This document shows, piece after piece, positions 23,270 to 35,080 of a DNA stretch of 64,000 nucleotides. Position 1 is the first letter of the stretch; each line of letters opens with the position of its first letter. The position numbers and the translations under genes are program-made. The notes beneath the pieces were generated by a model, which saw only the letters and a list, made by a program, of their open reading frames with translations, was not told the DNA's origin and searched no databases. Source of the DNA: Brienomyrus brachyistius (taxonomy: Eukaryota > Chordata > Actinopteri > Osteoglossiformes > Mormyridae); NCBI RefSeq assembly GCF_023856365.1, contig NC_064534.1, positions 8,886,536 through 8,950,535 on the forward strand, in the 5' to 3' direction.

Positions 23270-24429
23270 CAAAGGTATTCCACTTAAATGATAGTATAAC
23301 ATATACAGCATTAGGAATGTTGTCTGCTGCCTATTTTTCCCCAAGGAAATACACACTGACACTGAAAATTCTCAGATTTACTGCTTCATTGTGCATGGTT
23401 GAATATTTTAAGAGATCCCAGGCTGTAGTAACCCCCTGCCCTCCCCCTCCAAACTTCTTTCCCCATCCACATGCCCAATTTTCATTCTTGCATTCCTTTC
23501 TTCCTTTCTTTACTAGTGACTGGCATGAACAAATTAACTCCACTCATTTTGTGATCCATTGCTTATTTTTAAGTGAATAGCAGTATCTTGAATCATGTAT
23601 TACGCAAAATAATTTGAATCCCTATAAAACGAAACAGTGTGCAAAATGAATATGTGTAAATGTAAATTAAATATTTTATGAGTTCTTTTAATTGACTTTT
23701 ATAAATTAATCGACATTCAAAACATTTCAGAAATTTGCAAGTGTAGAACAGAACAGCAATTACATCACAGCCAGATGATTTAAGTGATTGTTACCAGCAG
23801 AATGTTCCGATTCTATGCCTACATTAAGTAATGTTACTGGGTATTGTACAGAACTGGATAAATCAACACTATAATTCCTTATCCTACCACTGGCATGGCT
23901 CTCTGAAATGCTACATGGGGGCCGTCCCTATGCCTCATAATCCTACGCAGCTTGGCCTTCAACAGATTCAGAATCTATGTACAGTTACACCTCTATTTTG
24001 ATAAACTTATCCATATCATAATAGCGCATTAACTTACAAATAAAAAACATTGGATCAAATACCATTTAGTATGACATGTTCCAACTAGGAAGCTAATGCT
24101 GCAGAAGATTTTTAGGGGGGATTAAAATCAGTTTTTCAAAATGTGAAAAGAGAAAATATATCCTCGAGTCCTTAAAATTGGTGGTGAAGAATTATACTGG
24201 AAAACAACGTAAAAATGGACAAATCACAAATATAACCAATATTTTCTATGAGAATGTTTTAAACACTGCTGATATTCTCTGAACGTTAGTTACCATGGTT
24301 GGGTAACCCATTTGCTTTAGGCAAGGCGGCAAAGATTTTGATACATATGAGTGAATCCAGCTGAGGGGTTGCATTGTTCTCTCGATACTGAATTGTAGAC
24401 AGCCAGAGGCCTGTCAGTTGTCTATGAAC
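23270..24429. other. No gene recognised
   Basis: Unassigned AT-rich sequence with a pyrimidine-rich piece at 23430-23515. Confidence 0.5.
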
Positions 24430-25165
24430 TCAGGGCCCGTATTCACAAGCATCTTAGGGATAAAAGTAGTCCCTGTGTAGGCCTATTTAGAAGAAACTCC
24501 TAAAAAATAATGGCCGTGTCAGTCCTAAAAGTAAGTCTCGTAATTTTTTTGACTAAGAGAAATTCACAAAGCCCCTTAGCGCTAAGAGTAGAACCTAAGT
24601 CTGTGAGAACTAAAAAGTAGTGGAGAGGACCCGTAAGTCACTAAGACCAATTCACAAACAATCGCAAAATTACTGCCGTCAATCCACACTGCAATGTCTT
24701 GAATTAATTCAATTCAATTCAATAGTATTTGTGTAGTACGTTTTCTCAACATTACATTGTCTCAAAGCTCTTTACGGCATCCCCATCCAATGCATCCAGT
24801 GAGCAAGCCAGAGGTGACGGTAGCAAGGAAAAACTCACCGGATGGAAGAATCTTGAGGAGGAACCAGGCTCAGAGGGTGAGCCCATCCGTCAGGGGCCAG
24901 CCGGGAAAGTCAATTGATCAAGATGGCAAAGTCCCAGTTCTTATTTAAAAGATACTGCCTCTTTCAGGAGGGAATAATGACTGTTGTGGAGCTTGTGAGG
25001 GATGCAATAACATCTCCAACAAACCGAAACAACCCAATCATATACAGTGGAAACCGCTTATATGATCATTTTAACCAATTTCTTTCTTTTTTGTTTTACT
25101 TTATGTTTCAGGCAGACTGCCATCTAATTGACATTTGTATATTTATTACAGGAATATAAGGTAAT
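24430..25165 (+). mobile_element. PIF/Harbinger-like element, copy A, interrupted
   Basis: Opens GGGCCCGTATTCACAAGCAT, followed by AAGAGTAGAACCTAAGTCTG and ACCAATTCACAAACAA. The same text occurs in reverse complement in the element at 35081-35731. After an inserted dispersed repeat (24716-24930) homology resumes at GGAGGGAATAATGACTGT and runs to about 25165. A short frame reads VVELVRDAITSPTNRNNPI (24983-25040), which resembles the N-terminal part of HARBI1-type transposases; this is my reading by pattern and not proven. Past 25045 the sequence is AT-rich, with a splice-acceptor-like TTTATGTTTCAG. The element is dead and lacks a recognisable 3' terminal repeat. Confidence 0.6.
24716..24930. 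repeat. Fish dispersed repeat (copy B) inside Harbinger relic
   Basis: ACATTGTCTCAAAGCTCTTT, GAGCAAGCCAGAGGTGACGG, TAGCAAGGAAAAACTCACCG, GAGGAACCAGGCTCAGAGGG and CAGGGGCCAGCCGGGAAAGT follow copy A at 22425 in order and orientation. Its position between two blocks that are contiguous in the 35 kb Harbinger copy shows that it inserted into the Harbinger element. Confidence 0.65.
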
Positions 25166-26059
25166 AAAACTGACGATGTCGCTATTTACAGAATTTTATT
25201 GAGTCTTTCAAAATATAGCACAGCTGTTTCGAATGCTTTTCAAATGATTAAACTGTGTATAATTCAAATTTACTATAATACAGTATTGTACATAAAATAT
25301 ACCTTATTGTAGCTTCACTGCTGCATCTCATTGGCTCGGTTTTGGCAGTTTATCATAAGCTTTGATGAGTCTATTGATTGTTATTTAGAGAAAATTACTT
25401 ACTTTTTCCCGTCAAGTTTTCTATGTGTGCAACGTTACCCTCAGGTAGCTAGCAGACGGATTACCACAAGGCAAAGTAGGGCTATCAAAGTAAATGAATC
25501 AAAGTCATGTTTAAAAAGACTAAAAATGAACACTGTAAGCAGACTATTTGATTACTATAACCAAATTATTTAAACATTTTTGTACAGCAATTTTTATTTT
25601 AAGGAAGACTAACAACTTTGCAATACAGTAGCTGTGGCCAGCTAGGGAAAATAGCTTTTAACAGTAACAATATTGCATTGCTGGCAAGTGGACAAAAAAG
25701 CGGATGAGATTCAGGGCATTTCAGGACATCAAAAGATGATCTTCTCCATGCCTCGTGTTTAGGCCTTCCAGAAGGAAGGTTTCTTATTTGAGTATACCAA
25801 CTGGAAACGGCAAAAATCAAACACAAACAAGCACTAGGCATTGATCAGGAGCTGTTTGAGGTGATCAAAAGCTACCCGAAAGCAAGTAAGAATCCCAGGA
25901 AGATGACAAACACTTTCTTTTCAACAGCCTCAGTATGTAATGGTGTGAAAGTAAAACTTATGGCCTGAAAAGTTGAACGCAAAACATAAGAACCTCTTAC
26001 GAAAAGTGTTCAAAATATATTATACTATATAGTGTGAGAGTTGTATGTTAGTCAAATAA
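25166..26059. other. No gene recognised
   Basis: Unassigned AT-rich sequence. Confidence 0.5.
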
Positions 26060-26210
26060 AGGGTTGCAATGGAGTGGAAATTTTCTGAAAACTTTCCATT
26101 CCATGGAAAATTCAGCTTGATAGCCAGATAGTCCAAGATGGAAACTTTCCATGGGAATTAGTGGAAATATATGGGAGTTAATGGGGAAGTTCCCAGAATC
26201 TTGCAACCCT
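26060..26210. mobile_element. Small MITE with 10-bp perfect terminal inverted repeats
   Basis: A 151-base element starts AGGGTTGCAA and ends TTGCAACCCT, a perfect 10-base inverted pair. The inside has repeated CTTTCCAT/ATGGAAA motifs. The family is common in fish in my recollection. Flanks (TCAAATAA and AGTTAAAT) do not give a clear target duplication. Confidence 0.6.
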
Positions 26211-27344
26211 AGTTAAATATAGTACTATCTGCTTCATTTTTATAGAGCCACTATACAGTTCATTTTATACCTAACAGCCTCTCTGGCAGATTAATGACCG
26301 AGCCTTTTTCCACAGAACTAAGCAATCAATGTCCTGACTCAATTTATATGTGGCAGGCTTGACTGAATTGCCCATGAACGTGATTATGTGATCCCTGTTG
26401 ATCCCTCCAAGCCAAAATTACAATCTAATGTCACATAAATTGACTGCTTTCTCTAATCCTCCAGAAACATACAATCAGAAATGACATGTTACACCAACTG
26501 GATGAGGGCTCTCCAGGCATCATGGTTGATGAACTGGAATAGTCTGTTTGAGTAATATGTCTCAACTATTAATGGCATTTTGATGATGCGTACTGTTTAC
26601 GCAGCATATTTTTTCAGAGTAGTAGGATGGCAAATGATTCTCTACAGGAATGATTTGATAGTTATTGCATTATGAATATAGATTAGCTATTGGCTAATCT
26701 TCTATTGGGAAGAACCCCCATGGTGCTGATTTCATGAAGAGGCTTTCATGGTTCCTGCAACTTTCTTCTTTGCTAATCAGCCCTCAATTTCCTGTCTGCC
26801 ATGATTAACAAATATCGGACCTTTTAATTTGTATCGAATTAAATTGTATCAAATCTTAGAGAAGTAGCTAACAGAGTACTGATAGATGATAGATGATAAC
26901 ATTATTAATATATATTTACATATTGTGCTATTACTGTATTATATGTAACATATTGTATTATTGAAAAAACAGGGGAAAGTGGTTTCAGGTATTTGACCTT
27001 TCTAAAGTTTTCCTTCAAAGGTGGTTTGGCGTTCTCACACAAAGCCAACAGGAATGGACACAAACAGTAGTCCCATGTGTTTAATTCCATTGCGGCTTTA
27101 GTTTAGATGTTGCCATGTTCAACTTGGTCACATCATGTATGTACTCACTGGGTAATTATACTGCAGACATATTTGCAGGTGGTTGCCACTCATTGCTAAG
27201 GAAAGTGACCGATTGTAGTGACAGCCCCTGATAGCAGATATGCATGCATTTAACTGTAAAGATTTCTTTAACACATTTCTTTAACACCTCAAGCAAGATT
27301 ATGTTTTTGATTTCCATCATTCATGGCTATAAAATAGCAAAACA
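26211..27344. other. No gene recognised
   Basis: Unassigned AT-rich sequence. Confidence 0.5.
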
Positions 27345-28066
27345 ATGAAAAGGACCTGAAGCCATGGCTGACATGATCAGTACATAGTAACTTTTTACAC
27401 CCCCACTGGCAAGTATCACAGCTTGTAAATGCTTTTTCTAGGCAGCTACGGGTCTTTCAATTCTTACTTAGGGGATTTTCGCCTATTCAGCCATGCAAAA
27501 GGCTTCTAATTCTGCGAGATTCTTGGGCTGTCTTGCACACACTGCTCTTTTGAGATCTATCCAAAGATTTTCAATGATGTTTAGGTCGGCAGACTGTGAA
27601 GGCCATGGCAGAACCTTCAGCTTGCGCCTCTTGGGGTATTCCATTGTAGATTTTGAGGTGTGTTTTGGATCATTATCTTGTTGTTGGACCCATCCTCTTA
27701 TTAAGTTCAGCCTTTTTACAGATGGTGTGATGTTTGCTGCCAGAATTTGCTGGTATTTACTGAAATCCGTTCTTCCCACTACCAATGACGATTTCCCCGT
27801 TTCACTGGTTGCAACACAAGCCCAAAGCATGATCGATCCACCCCCATGCTTAATAATTGGAGAGGTGTTCTTATCCTGTTAACTGCCATTTCTTTATTAC
27901 TAACTGTGGAAAAAGCTACCTGGAAATGCTTTGGGGATGAGGGGATGAGGAGTCAGAGAATTTATACAGCTTTGCAGTTTGCATCATCTAGGGTTTCCTA
28001 ACAATGATTACGAACAAGCCATAGCCCTAATGAGTTAATGAACATCTGGGGCCTTGGTAAATACAC
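27345..28066 (-). mobile_element. Tc1-like transposon with internal deletion
   Basis: The minus strand of 27483-27830 encodes the C-terminal half of a Tc1-like DDE transposase. Readable motifs, in order: KYQQILAANITPSVKRL, VQQQDNDPKHTSKST (catalytic aspartate region), WPSQSADLNIIENLWIDLKR and CARQPKNLAELEAFC. In the third motif the usual SPDLNPIENLW has become SADLNIIENLW. At about 27872 the sequence jumps from the catalytic half straight to CTGTTAACTGCCATTTC, which belongs to the N-terminal DNA-binding part, so the middle of the gene is deleted. Subterminal pieces on both sides remain (GTATCACAGCTTGTAAATGC; AACAAGCCATAGCCCTAATG). A dead, MITE-like derivative. Confidence 0.85.
27483..27830 (-). 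pseudogene. Tc1-like transposase remnant, C-terminal half
   Basis: A 115-codon open stretch. It holds two of the three catalytic acidic regions of the DDE fold (QQDNDPKH and the SADLNIIEN block). The first residues and the helix-turn-helix DNA-binding domain are missing because of the internal deletion, so it cannot bind terminal repeats. The start methionine lies within the family's internal MLWACV block and is not a true start. The enzyme would have cut and joined transposon ends in the nucleus. Confidence 0.8.
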
Positions 28067-28640
28067 ACATACACAGACTAACAAAAAGACCTGTACTCAT
28101 ATCTTTGTGGGGACCATCTATTCATTTCAATGACCAAAACCGTAATCGCAGCAATGGTTGTGTGAGTAAGGCACGGGCAGGCAAGCGGGCAGGAAGCAGG
28201 CAGGAGGCGAAATCGGCGTAAACGGGAATTTAATTGCAGCTACAGACGGGACAGGATCATACAATCAAACTAACATCAATGACAGACCCTGAACTGAGGC
28301 AAGACGGGGACTGAAATAGACAAGACAACAGGGTACAGCTGGGTACAATCAGGGAAGCACACATGGATAATCAGGGGGGCGTGGCACACACGAGGATCGT
28401 ACGAGCCGGGCGTGACAACAACAAACTTAACTCTTACGCAGCCCTAACCTGAACCATAAGTAACTAAGCAAAATACAAGAGTTTTGACATTTTTAGTTTT
28501 TTGATAGCATTCACAAACTGTTATAACATTGAATTTCCCCTTGTGGGGACCGAAACAAGTGGTCCCCACAACATCGGAATGAGAGGTTTTTATCACTTTG
28601 TGGGGACATTTTAGGGACTTGCACTGGACCGCTTGAAAAC
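28067..28640. repeat. GTGGGGAC-type dispersed repeat, split by an LTR-like insertion
   Basis: Left part: ATCTTTGTGGGGACCATCTA, CATTTCAATGACCAAAACCG. Right part: AACCATAAGTAACTAAGCAA, CCCCTTGTGGGGACCGAAAC and ACTTTGTGGGGACATTTTAG. The two parts make one repeat when 28159-28417 is removed. Confidence 0.6.
28159..28417 (-). mobile_element. LTR-like element, copy 2
   Basis: Shares with copies 1, 3 and 4 the block GAAGCACACATGGATAATCA, GGGGGGCGTGGCACACACGA, GGATCGTACGAGCCGGGCGT and GACA. The other end is TGTGTGAGTAAGGCACGGGC. At about 259 bases it is shorter than copies 1 and 3. It sits inside a dispersed repeat, and no clean target duplication is seen. Confidence 0.6.
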
Positions 28641-30908
28641 ATGAAACAACTGAAACTAATAGCAAGGGTGGAGTTCACTCTAAGGGGATCCACCATCCTG
28701 ACACATGGTCCCGCAGTACCATAGACAGATGCACGTATACTAGAGCGTCACGTTGCCAGTCTCAGCATGCAGACATAACAAAATAATGGCAACAATTTCT
28801 ATGACCTGGTCATTTTAAGAGCCATCTTGAATCTGAGCCTACAAGCCATTCACTAGTCTTTCGCATCCACCTTACATATGTACATACTTTTCACGGAAGG
28901 CCATGCTGTGTCAATAAGCTTTTGTTTTATCTCAGTGAGCCCTCTTAGTAAATCCCTGCTGTATGTGTAATCTTTCACAGTAAACTCACTATTTCTGTGA
29001 GGCGCCACAGTAAATCCATAATTTGTGTGTTCTCTTTCACAGTAAATCAGTGCTGTTTCTACAAGCTCTTACAGCAACTGCATGATGTCCTTAAGCATTC
29101 ATAGTAAATCCTTGCTATTCATTATTTTTCCCAATGGAACAATATCAGATGTCATCCAGCACCTCTCTCAATGGAACCCTAACAGTGGCATCTCATCATT
29201 TGCAGTTGAACCAAAACATGTTATTCATTCACCATCAATGAAACACTAAAGAAGACACCCCCTATGGCCATGACAAGTGTATAAAAACAATACAATCAAA
29301 CCACAGCGTCTTCGTACATTATTAATAATATAGCATGTATTAAAATGTATGTACCCAATACTTGCGTACACAACTCATATTGCTGGGATTTCTCACTGCA
29401 CACTAGATATTATTTAACCTCAATTGCTTAATTGGTTTTTATCCAAAGGTAGCTGTGTGTTTACTTTCAGTTTCCTGCCAAATCAAATTTCTGAGCCCGG
29501 TGGGCCAACCATTCACCTAGGAAAGCATCCATCCCGAGTAGCTTATCGGACACTTTCAGACATTTTCTTTTGCTCTTATTTGTCAGAGAATGCCGCCTGT
29601 TTTCACCTTAGTTTGGAAATGGGCTTGAATGCTGTTGCAACAGAGAACTACATTTGGCATAAAACAGACGCACAAAAAAAGTTTTCTGGGAAGAAGAATA
29701 TTCCTTACAGCCCCTATTCCAGATTTTGGTTCTTAGCTTTGTTTTTTATTTAATAAAAATCACAAAAACTTTAATGACAAAGTCGTGCAGATTAAAGAAA
29801 AATAATAAAACCAATAATAACACCATCCATCTTTACGAATAGTAGCCTTAATCCTTTTACAGTCCATCGATACAGGTGTAGTTTCAGCTCACTGATCAAT
29901 AAAATGCAATTTAATTAAGTAAAGAAGTAAGAAAAAAAAAATGAACATTTCTTTACTTAATGTATCAGGGGACATTTAACCTGCAGCATTTTATTATTTC
30001 ATTAGTCAAATATTTGTGTTTAGGAAACCATGCCAATTGGGTTACCATAATTTAACTAATTGAATTGAGACTGTGTCTCATATGGAACACAAATGTTATT
30101 TAATATGAAATAATGTTTTCTTATGAGGTAATATAAATGGGAAAATGGGGAAATGATTTATTAGCAGACTAATTAATATGCCTCTTTTAAATTTTCACTC
30201 ATCAGTAGGTAGCCCACATATTAATAATATGCAAATGATTCTTCCTCCGAGAATAGCGAACAGATTGTCAAGTCGCACAGATCTGGACAGTGAAATGGGG
30301 AACTTTAGTAAAACTCAGTGTATTTTGCTGTCTGAGAGAACAAAACACAGAACAGTAATCTTTTCTCTTTGACATAAAAATATAAGACGGAACATAGAAT
30401 CTTGAGTATGAACGTTGAATTTGAACTAGGAAATAGATCTATCTAGAAAGTGTTATTAAAGAAGCGACAGCAGTACAATAACAAACAAATAAAAGTGACA
30501 TAAAAGCAATAAAGAGATCTATAATTAATTCAATTCGTATTACAATAACCATTCATCACCTCCAAGACTCTCAAGTGGTGTTTCACACAAAGATAAGAAC
30601 TTAATGATCAGCAAAAAATGACTCATTTGAAATGTAATTTAGCAAATTGCATCTGCAAAAAGTGCCACTTGCCACTAAATAATATATTAACCTACCTGTT
30701 GACTATGACCAGTTCACCTTAATTAGCTTTAACATTTTTATGAACTGACTCATATTGAAAAGTACTTCAATCGAAATATGTATTTATGACGGCTTAAAAA
30801 GACCCATTCACACTATGGCTATTTAAGGCTATTATTGCATTACTAAGACAATAATTAACCCCAAGGAAGCTTAAATTTAATATGCAATCTAGGAGTATCT
30901 TGCCAGAT
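28641..30908. other. No gene recognised
   Basis: More than 2 kb of unassigned AT-rich sequence. The 109-codon frame at 29424-29753 has no recognisable motif. A weak tandem theme recurs at 28960-29110 (AGTAAATCC...TTTCACAGTAAA). Confidence 0.45.
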
Positions 30909-31110
30909 TACGGGCTGCAGAGTGGCATACTGGTTAGTATGGTTACCTCACACTTCCAGAGCCCCTACCCTGTTTCCTCCAGCTCTGATTTCCCAGGGCC
31001 CAAAAACACACTATGGAGAATTGCAATGATCAGATTTTCTGTCTGTGTGCCAAATAATGGGTTGACACCCCATCTTGAGCTACTCCTTGCCTTGCGTCGA
31101 GAATTGGTTC
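30909..31110 (+). mobile_element. Degenerate SINE copy
   Basis: GGCTGCAGAGTGGCATACTG, GTTAGTATGGTTACCTCACA, CTGTTTCCTCCAGCTCTGAT, CCCAAAAACACACTATGGAG and GGGTTGACACCCCATCTTGA follow the SINE head-to-tail order with many changes. Confidence 0.55.
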
Positions 31111-32026
31111 TGGAACCTTCCATAGCCAGAATACAAAAATAATCAATGGAATTAATTAGTTTATGTGTGGCATCAGTCATTCAGACAGTTTTAGAAGTCA
31201 TGACCATAGATGTTAATGTCAATAGAAAACCCAGACTTTGGTCACCATATATACCTTTATCCATACACAGCGTACTGACCTTCGCTAGGGTTTTATGAAG
31301 TATTACAGGGAGCTGATCCCTTTGTAGGTTACAGTTCTGCATTCATATTGTAACATGTTACGTTTATACACTTACAGTGCATTTCAGCTCAGCATAAATA
31401 CAGTATATGATAGATATCACAGGAGACTATTTACATATATACAGTAAGTAGATGTTAAAAAAACAAATGCAAATGAATCTGCCACAGATTGCACTGATGT
31501 GTGACGTTTCACTCCGGAGACTGATTTCGGCATAGCAGAAGTGAGAAATGCTTTACTGACAGGTTGTCCTAGACGTGAAGGAAATGTAAAGCTTCCCCTA
31601 TTGTGCTTCCATCTCCTGAGCTGACAGTTCTCCCCTGTTCATGTTGAGGCCAACGTCACTTGGAGGTGGAGATTACAATTGCAATTAATAGCCAAATGGT
31701 AAGAACAGAACTGAATGCGTCTGTCAATAAATTATGACACTTAATAAAAAGAAAATGTCCAAAAAGTATTTGCCAATATGTTAAACAGTGCTTGCCAATG
31801 GAACTTTGTTTTAAAACCGATAAATTTGCAACATTTTTACAGAGTAAAGCAAGTGTCTCAAGGCTTTCCGGGAGCACTTTATATTTTACCTGAATTTATC
31901 AAATGTTCATAGCCCAAAGGATGACTTTAAAAATCCCTGCCCCAAGCTTGGCAAATGTTTTTGGGCAAAGCGTCCACCATGCCAGTGAAAATCCAATAAA
32001 ATGCAAATATGATAGCAAAGCATGTG
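31111..32026. other. No gene recognised
   Basis: Unassigned sequence. Confidence 0.5.
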
Positions 32027-32336
32027 TGTCACGATCCGTGATTAAGGCGGGTGAGCGCACGGGCAGGAAGCAGGCAAGGAGCAGGCAGGCAGGCGGAATA
32101 CGGGGAAAACGGGGATTAATTAAAGGTACGGGCAGGGCAGGCCGGAACACTAGCACTGACATTAACTAACACCAGACACTGACTAACATCAATGACGGAC
32201 AAAGAAGGCAAGACACGGACTGAAATAGACAGGACTGGGCGAAAATAATCAGACACAGCTAGGCAAGATCGGGGAAGCACACGTGGATAATCAGGGGGCG
32301 TGGCACACACGAGGATCGTACGAGCCGGGCATGACA
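32027..32336 (-). mobile_element. LTR-like element, copy 3
   Basis: Plus-strand text starts TGTCACGATCCGTGATTAAG and includes GGCGGAATACGGGGAAAACG (also in copy 1), CATCAATGACGGACAAAGAA, GAAGCACACGTGGATAATCA and GGGGGCGTGGCACACACGAG, and ends CGGGCATGACA. About 310 bases. It is close to copy 1 in overall structure. The flanks ATGTG and GAAAG do not match. Confidence 0.6.
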
Positions 32337-33684
32337 GAAAGGGCAAAAAAGGCTAGAAAAGAACACGGAGCCCCAGAGAAGCCCTTCGCGTCCGGCAGTT
32401 TGCCCTCCTGAGAAGAACCGGAAAACCAAAAGGGGCTGTGAGCGATCCAGGTAAAACGGCAGCCCTAACGGAAAGACAATATGTAAAGAGTTCAATTTCC
32501 TAAACCGGGGTTTGATTCATAGCAACGGAAAGTAAGCACCGTGATGAAATTTACATTCGAAAATAATGTCCAGATATCGTGTTACTACAGATTAAGGATT
32601 CTCATGATTACAAGCAGTTTACATTTTTTGATGAATATATTCGCAAGACAAAGTCCATTTCTCATGCAAAAACAAGCAAACAAACAAATAAAAGCATCTG
32701 AATTTTTCTTTAAAATGATTGCTTTCTGAAAGAATCTGCTGTGAGAGGCAGCATATCTGAAGTGAATTGAAGGGGCAGCCATACAAGCATTTTATATTTT
32801 TGACAGAGAATATAAAAGCAAGACAAATCAAAGTCTACTTGTCATGTCAAAAAGCTAATAAAAGCGTCCGTATTTTTCTATATAAAAAAAGACACTTTGT
32901 GAAAGAATCTAGTCTGAGATATAACATCAAAAGTGAATTGGCAATGATGCAATCATGTTTCATAGCAGAGCTACATGCATATTGAGCCCAATTCCTCATT
33001 TATGGTTATATTCTTTAAAAGAAAATCAGTCAGGGTGGAGATGTTTAAAACTGTAAATTAAATAAAAATTACTTAATGAGATCAACGTGCGGAACTTTGT
33101 TAAAATGACACATTGTTATTTAGATCAACAAAAAAATATGAACAAGCAGAGCAGAGAGGAAACACAAAGTATACAATGAATGGGGTGAGCTAGTTCCAGA
33201 AGGTTCTATGTACATAAATTTTCTAATTTGGTTTAATGGACGACTAAGGTAGAGGGAACCATTCTTAAAAAAATTACTCTCCGTCAGAAATAAATCGATC
33301 TAGACGGAGGACGTTAATAAGTAATACCCACTAGAATTTAGCATTCGGGTTAGAGGGACACTTAAAGTTATTAGTCTACTAAACCATTAGACAGGGTAAG
33401 GAATCCAACTGTGGGAATTCATTATCGACCAGGCCAAATCAGTGGCATTTCAAAAATAGACTTTTAATGTAAATGCTGCCACGTTTCACCTTCGGTTCAG
33501 CGCTTTTGTAAAGTACCTCTCTGAAAGTTGTGTTGATTACAGCATCCAGTGTCAGAGAGAGAGATTTCCTACAGCTGCAGTACATTGTGTACCTGGTGTG
33601 AAAACTAACCAAGGATCAAGCCCATATCTATACGAGCGATATTAGAGTATAATTTACGCACACAAATCCATCTAACCGCATGTT
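32337..33684. other. No gene recognised
   Basis: Unassigned sequence. The parts at 32625-32730 and 32790-32910 resemble each other loosely (GACAAAGTCCATTTCTCATG and GACAAATCAAAGTC...TCATGTC), a hint of an old tandem duplication. Confidence 0.4.
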
Positions 33685-33790
33685 TTTTAGAGTGTGGGAG
33701 GAAACCTGCAGTGATGACAAGAGTTCAGACTTTAAATTCAAGTCCACGAACCTGAAGGTGTGAAGGTTCCCTCGGAGCCGACATGCCAAT
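33685..33790 (-). mobile_element. Degenerate SINE fragment
   Basis: Plus-strand text AGTGTGGGAGGAAACCTGCA, CAAGTCCACGAACCTGAAGG and TGTGAAGGTTCCCTCGGAGC is a diverged reverse complement of the SINE middle and head. Confidence 0.45.
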
Positions 33791-33817
33791 CAAATAACAA
33801 CATGAGAACATCTGAGC

Positions 33818-33962
33818 AGAGGTGTGTAATTCAGGTCCAGAAGATAAAATTCAGACCAAGATTTTATTTCAGCCAACCAGTTGAGTATAAAGAGTCACAG
33901 TCACAGAGGACTCAGCTGGTTGGTTGAAACAAAATCTTGGCCTGGACTTTTGTTTTGCCTAC
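33818..33962. mobile_element. Fold-back MITE
   Basis: The left arm CAGACCAAGATTTTATTTCA, GCCAACCAGTTGAGT faces the right arm ACTCAGCTGGTTGGTTGAAA, CAAAATCTTGGCCTGGA around a loop near 33893-33910. The two arms are near-perfect reverse complements over about 40 bases. The left end begins CAGAGGTGTGTAATTCAGGT; the matching right end is truncated. Probably hAT-derived, by family resemblance only. Confidence 0.75.
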
Positions 33963-34892
33963 TAGATACACATACTGTTGATGGTTGACAATTTCGTTTC
34001 CATGTTAAAACATAAAAACACACAGATAATATCTGCACAGCTTTATGGTCAATTCAGCAAAGATCTGCAAGAACAATTCCTGATTTTATAGGATTTCCGT
34101 GAAAGGATTGTTGGGTCAGGGGGTATTAAATCTCCTCAGCCTCAAATGGAGGCAATTCAGAAGCAATGAAACAAGTGTGGTAAATCCTGAGATCCTGAGC
34201 ACATGGCAGCATTTGGTTATAAATGGATGCAAGTGAAAGGACAGAATTTTCACAGAAACAGTTGTTGGGTTTGAATCATTCGAATGGTGCCGCCCAGACA
34301 GGGAAACAAAATGACAAAATTGCAGATAAATCAGTATATGGATATAAGAGTTCCCTATTTATGCTTTTGTATTCTCCTGATGTTCTCCTCTGTGATATTT
34401 TCTTTCATTCATTTATTTTTGCCATTCATTTTAACAGCACAATGCTCCAAATTACAGCATGAAATAGCCTTCAAATCGCCTTGTTAAAAGTAATTCTGCC
34501 TTGATATAAGCAATCCAGGCGAAACATAAATTGTAAAACTGTAACATTGTAAAACTGACCAGTTCAACGTCTTCCTTGAATTACCTGAACAGCCTAAACA
34601 CTCCAAGTAAAGGTCATTGTTAAATGCAAGAAAGTTAACAGAAAAATGATTCACTATGAGTCAGATAATTATTTCATGAATCTTTCAGGATTCTAAGTAA
34701 CGTGTATAACTAACTTGAATGATCTCAGGGAAAAACCAATTAATTTGCATCCATATTATCAGGCTCCATTCCATCGCAGTGAGAATAGAAGCCATTTATA
34801 CCAATCAGGACATGGAGTTGGTGAAGGTGAGCTTTCAGAAGGGGCAGCAGAATCATGCACTGCCTCAGGTTCTCTGACCTTGAAGGATTGGT
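33963..34892. other. No gene recognised
   Basis: Unassigned sequence. Confidence 0.5.
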
Positions 34893-35005
34893 AGTTAGGG
34901 CTGTATATTGGAAAGAATCTGACAATATGATACATTTCATGATATAGGGGTTACAATTAAATATTTTAAAATATATTGTGTTACTGTGTGGCAATATGTT
35001 GACAT
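34893..35005 (+). repeat. DNA-transposon-like end fragment
   Basis: AGGGCTGTATATTGGAAAGA, ATCTGACAATATGATACATT and TCATGATATAGGGGTTACAA resemble a fish element with many GATA/ATAC motifs near its ends. No opposite end was found. Confidence 0.35.
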
Positions 35006-35080
35006 TTTTTTAATCAAATTTTAATAAAACTGTCATAGAATAAAGAACCAGCCACCATTTGCAACTTTTATGTAATCAGG

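Noticed and set aside
24914..25159. Functional 81-codon gene
   Set aside because: It starts in a dispersed repeat and runs into a Harbinger relic; only the middle residues look transposase-derived.
26060..26210. 8-bp target duplication around the small MITE
   Set aside because: The flanking octamers TCAAATAA and AGTTAAAT do not match, so no duplication is claimed.
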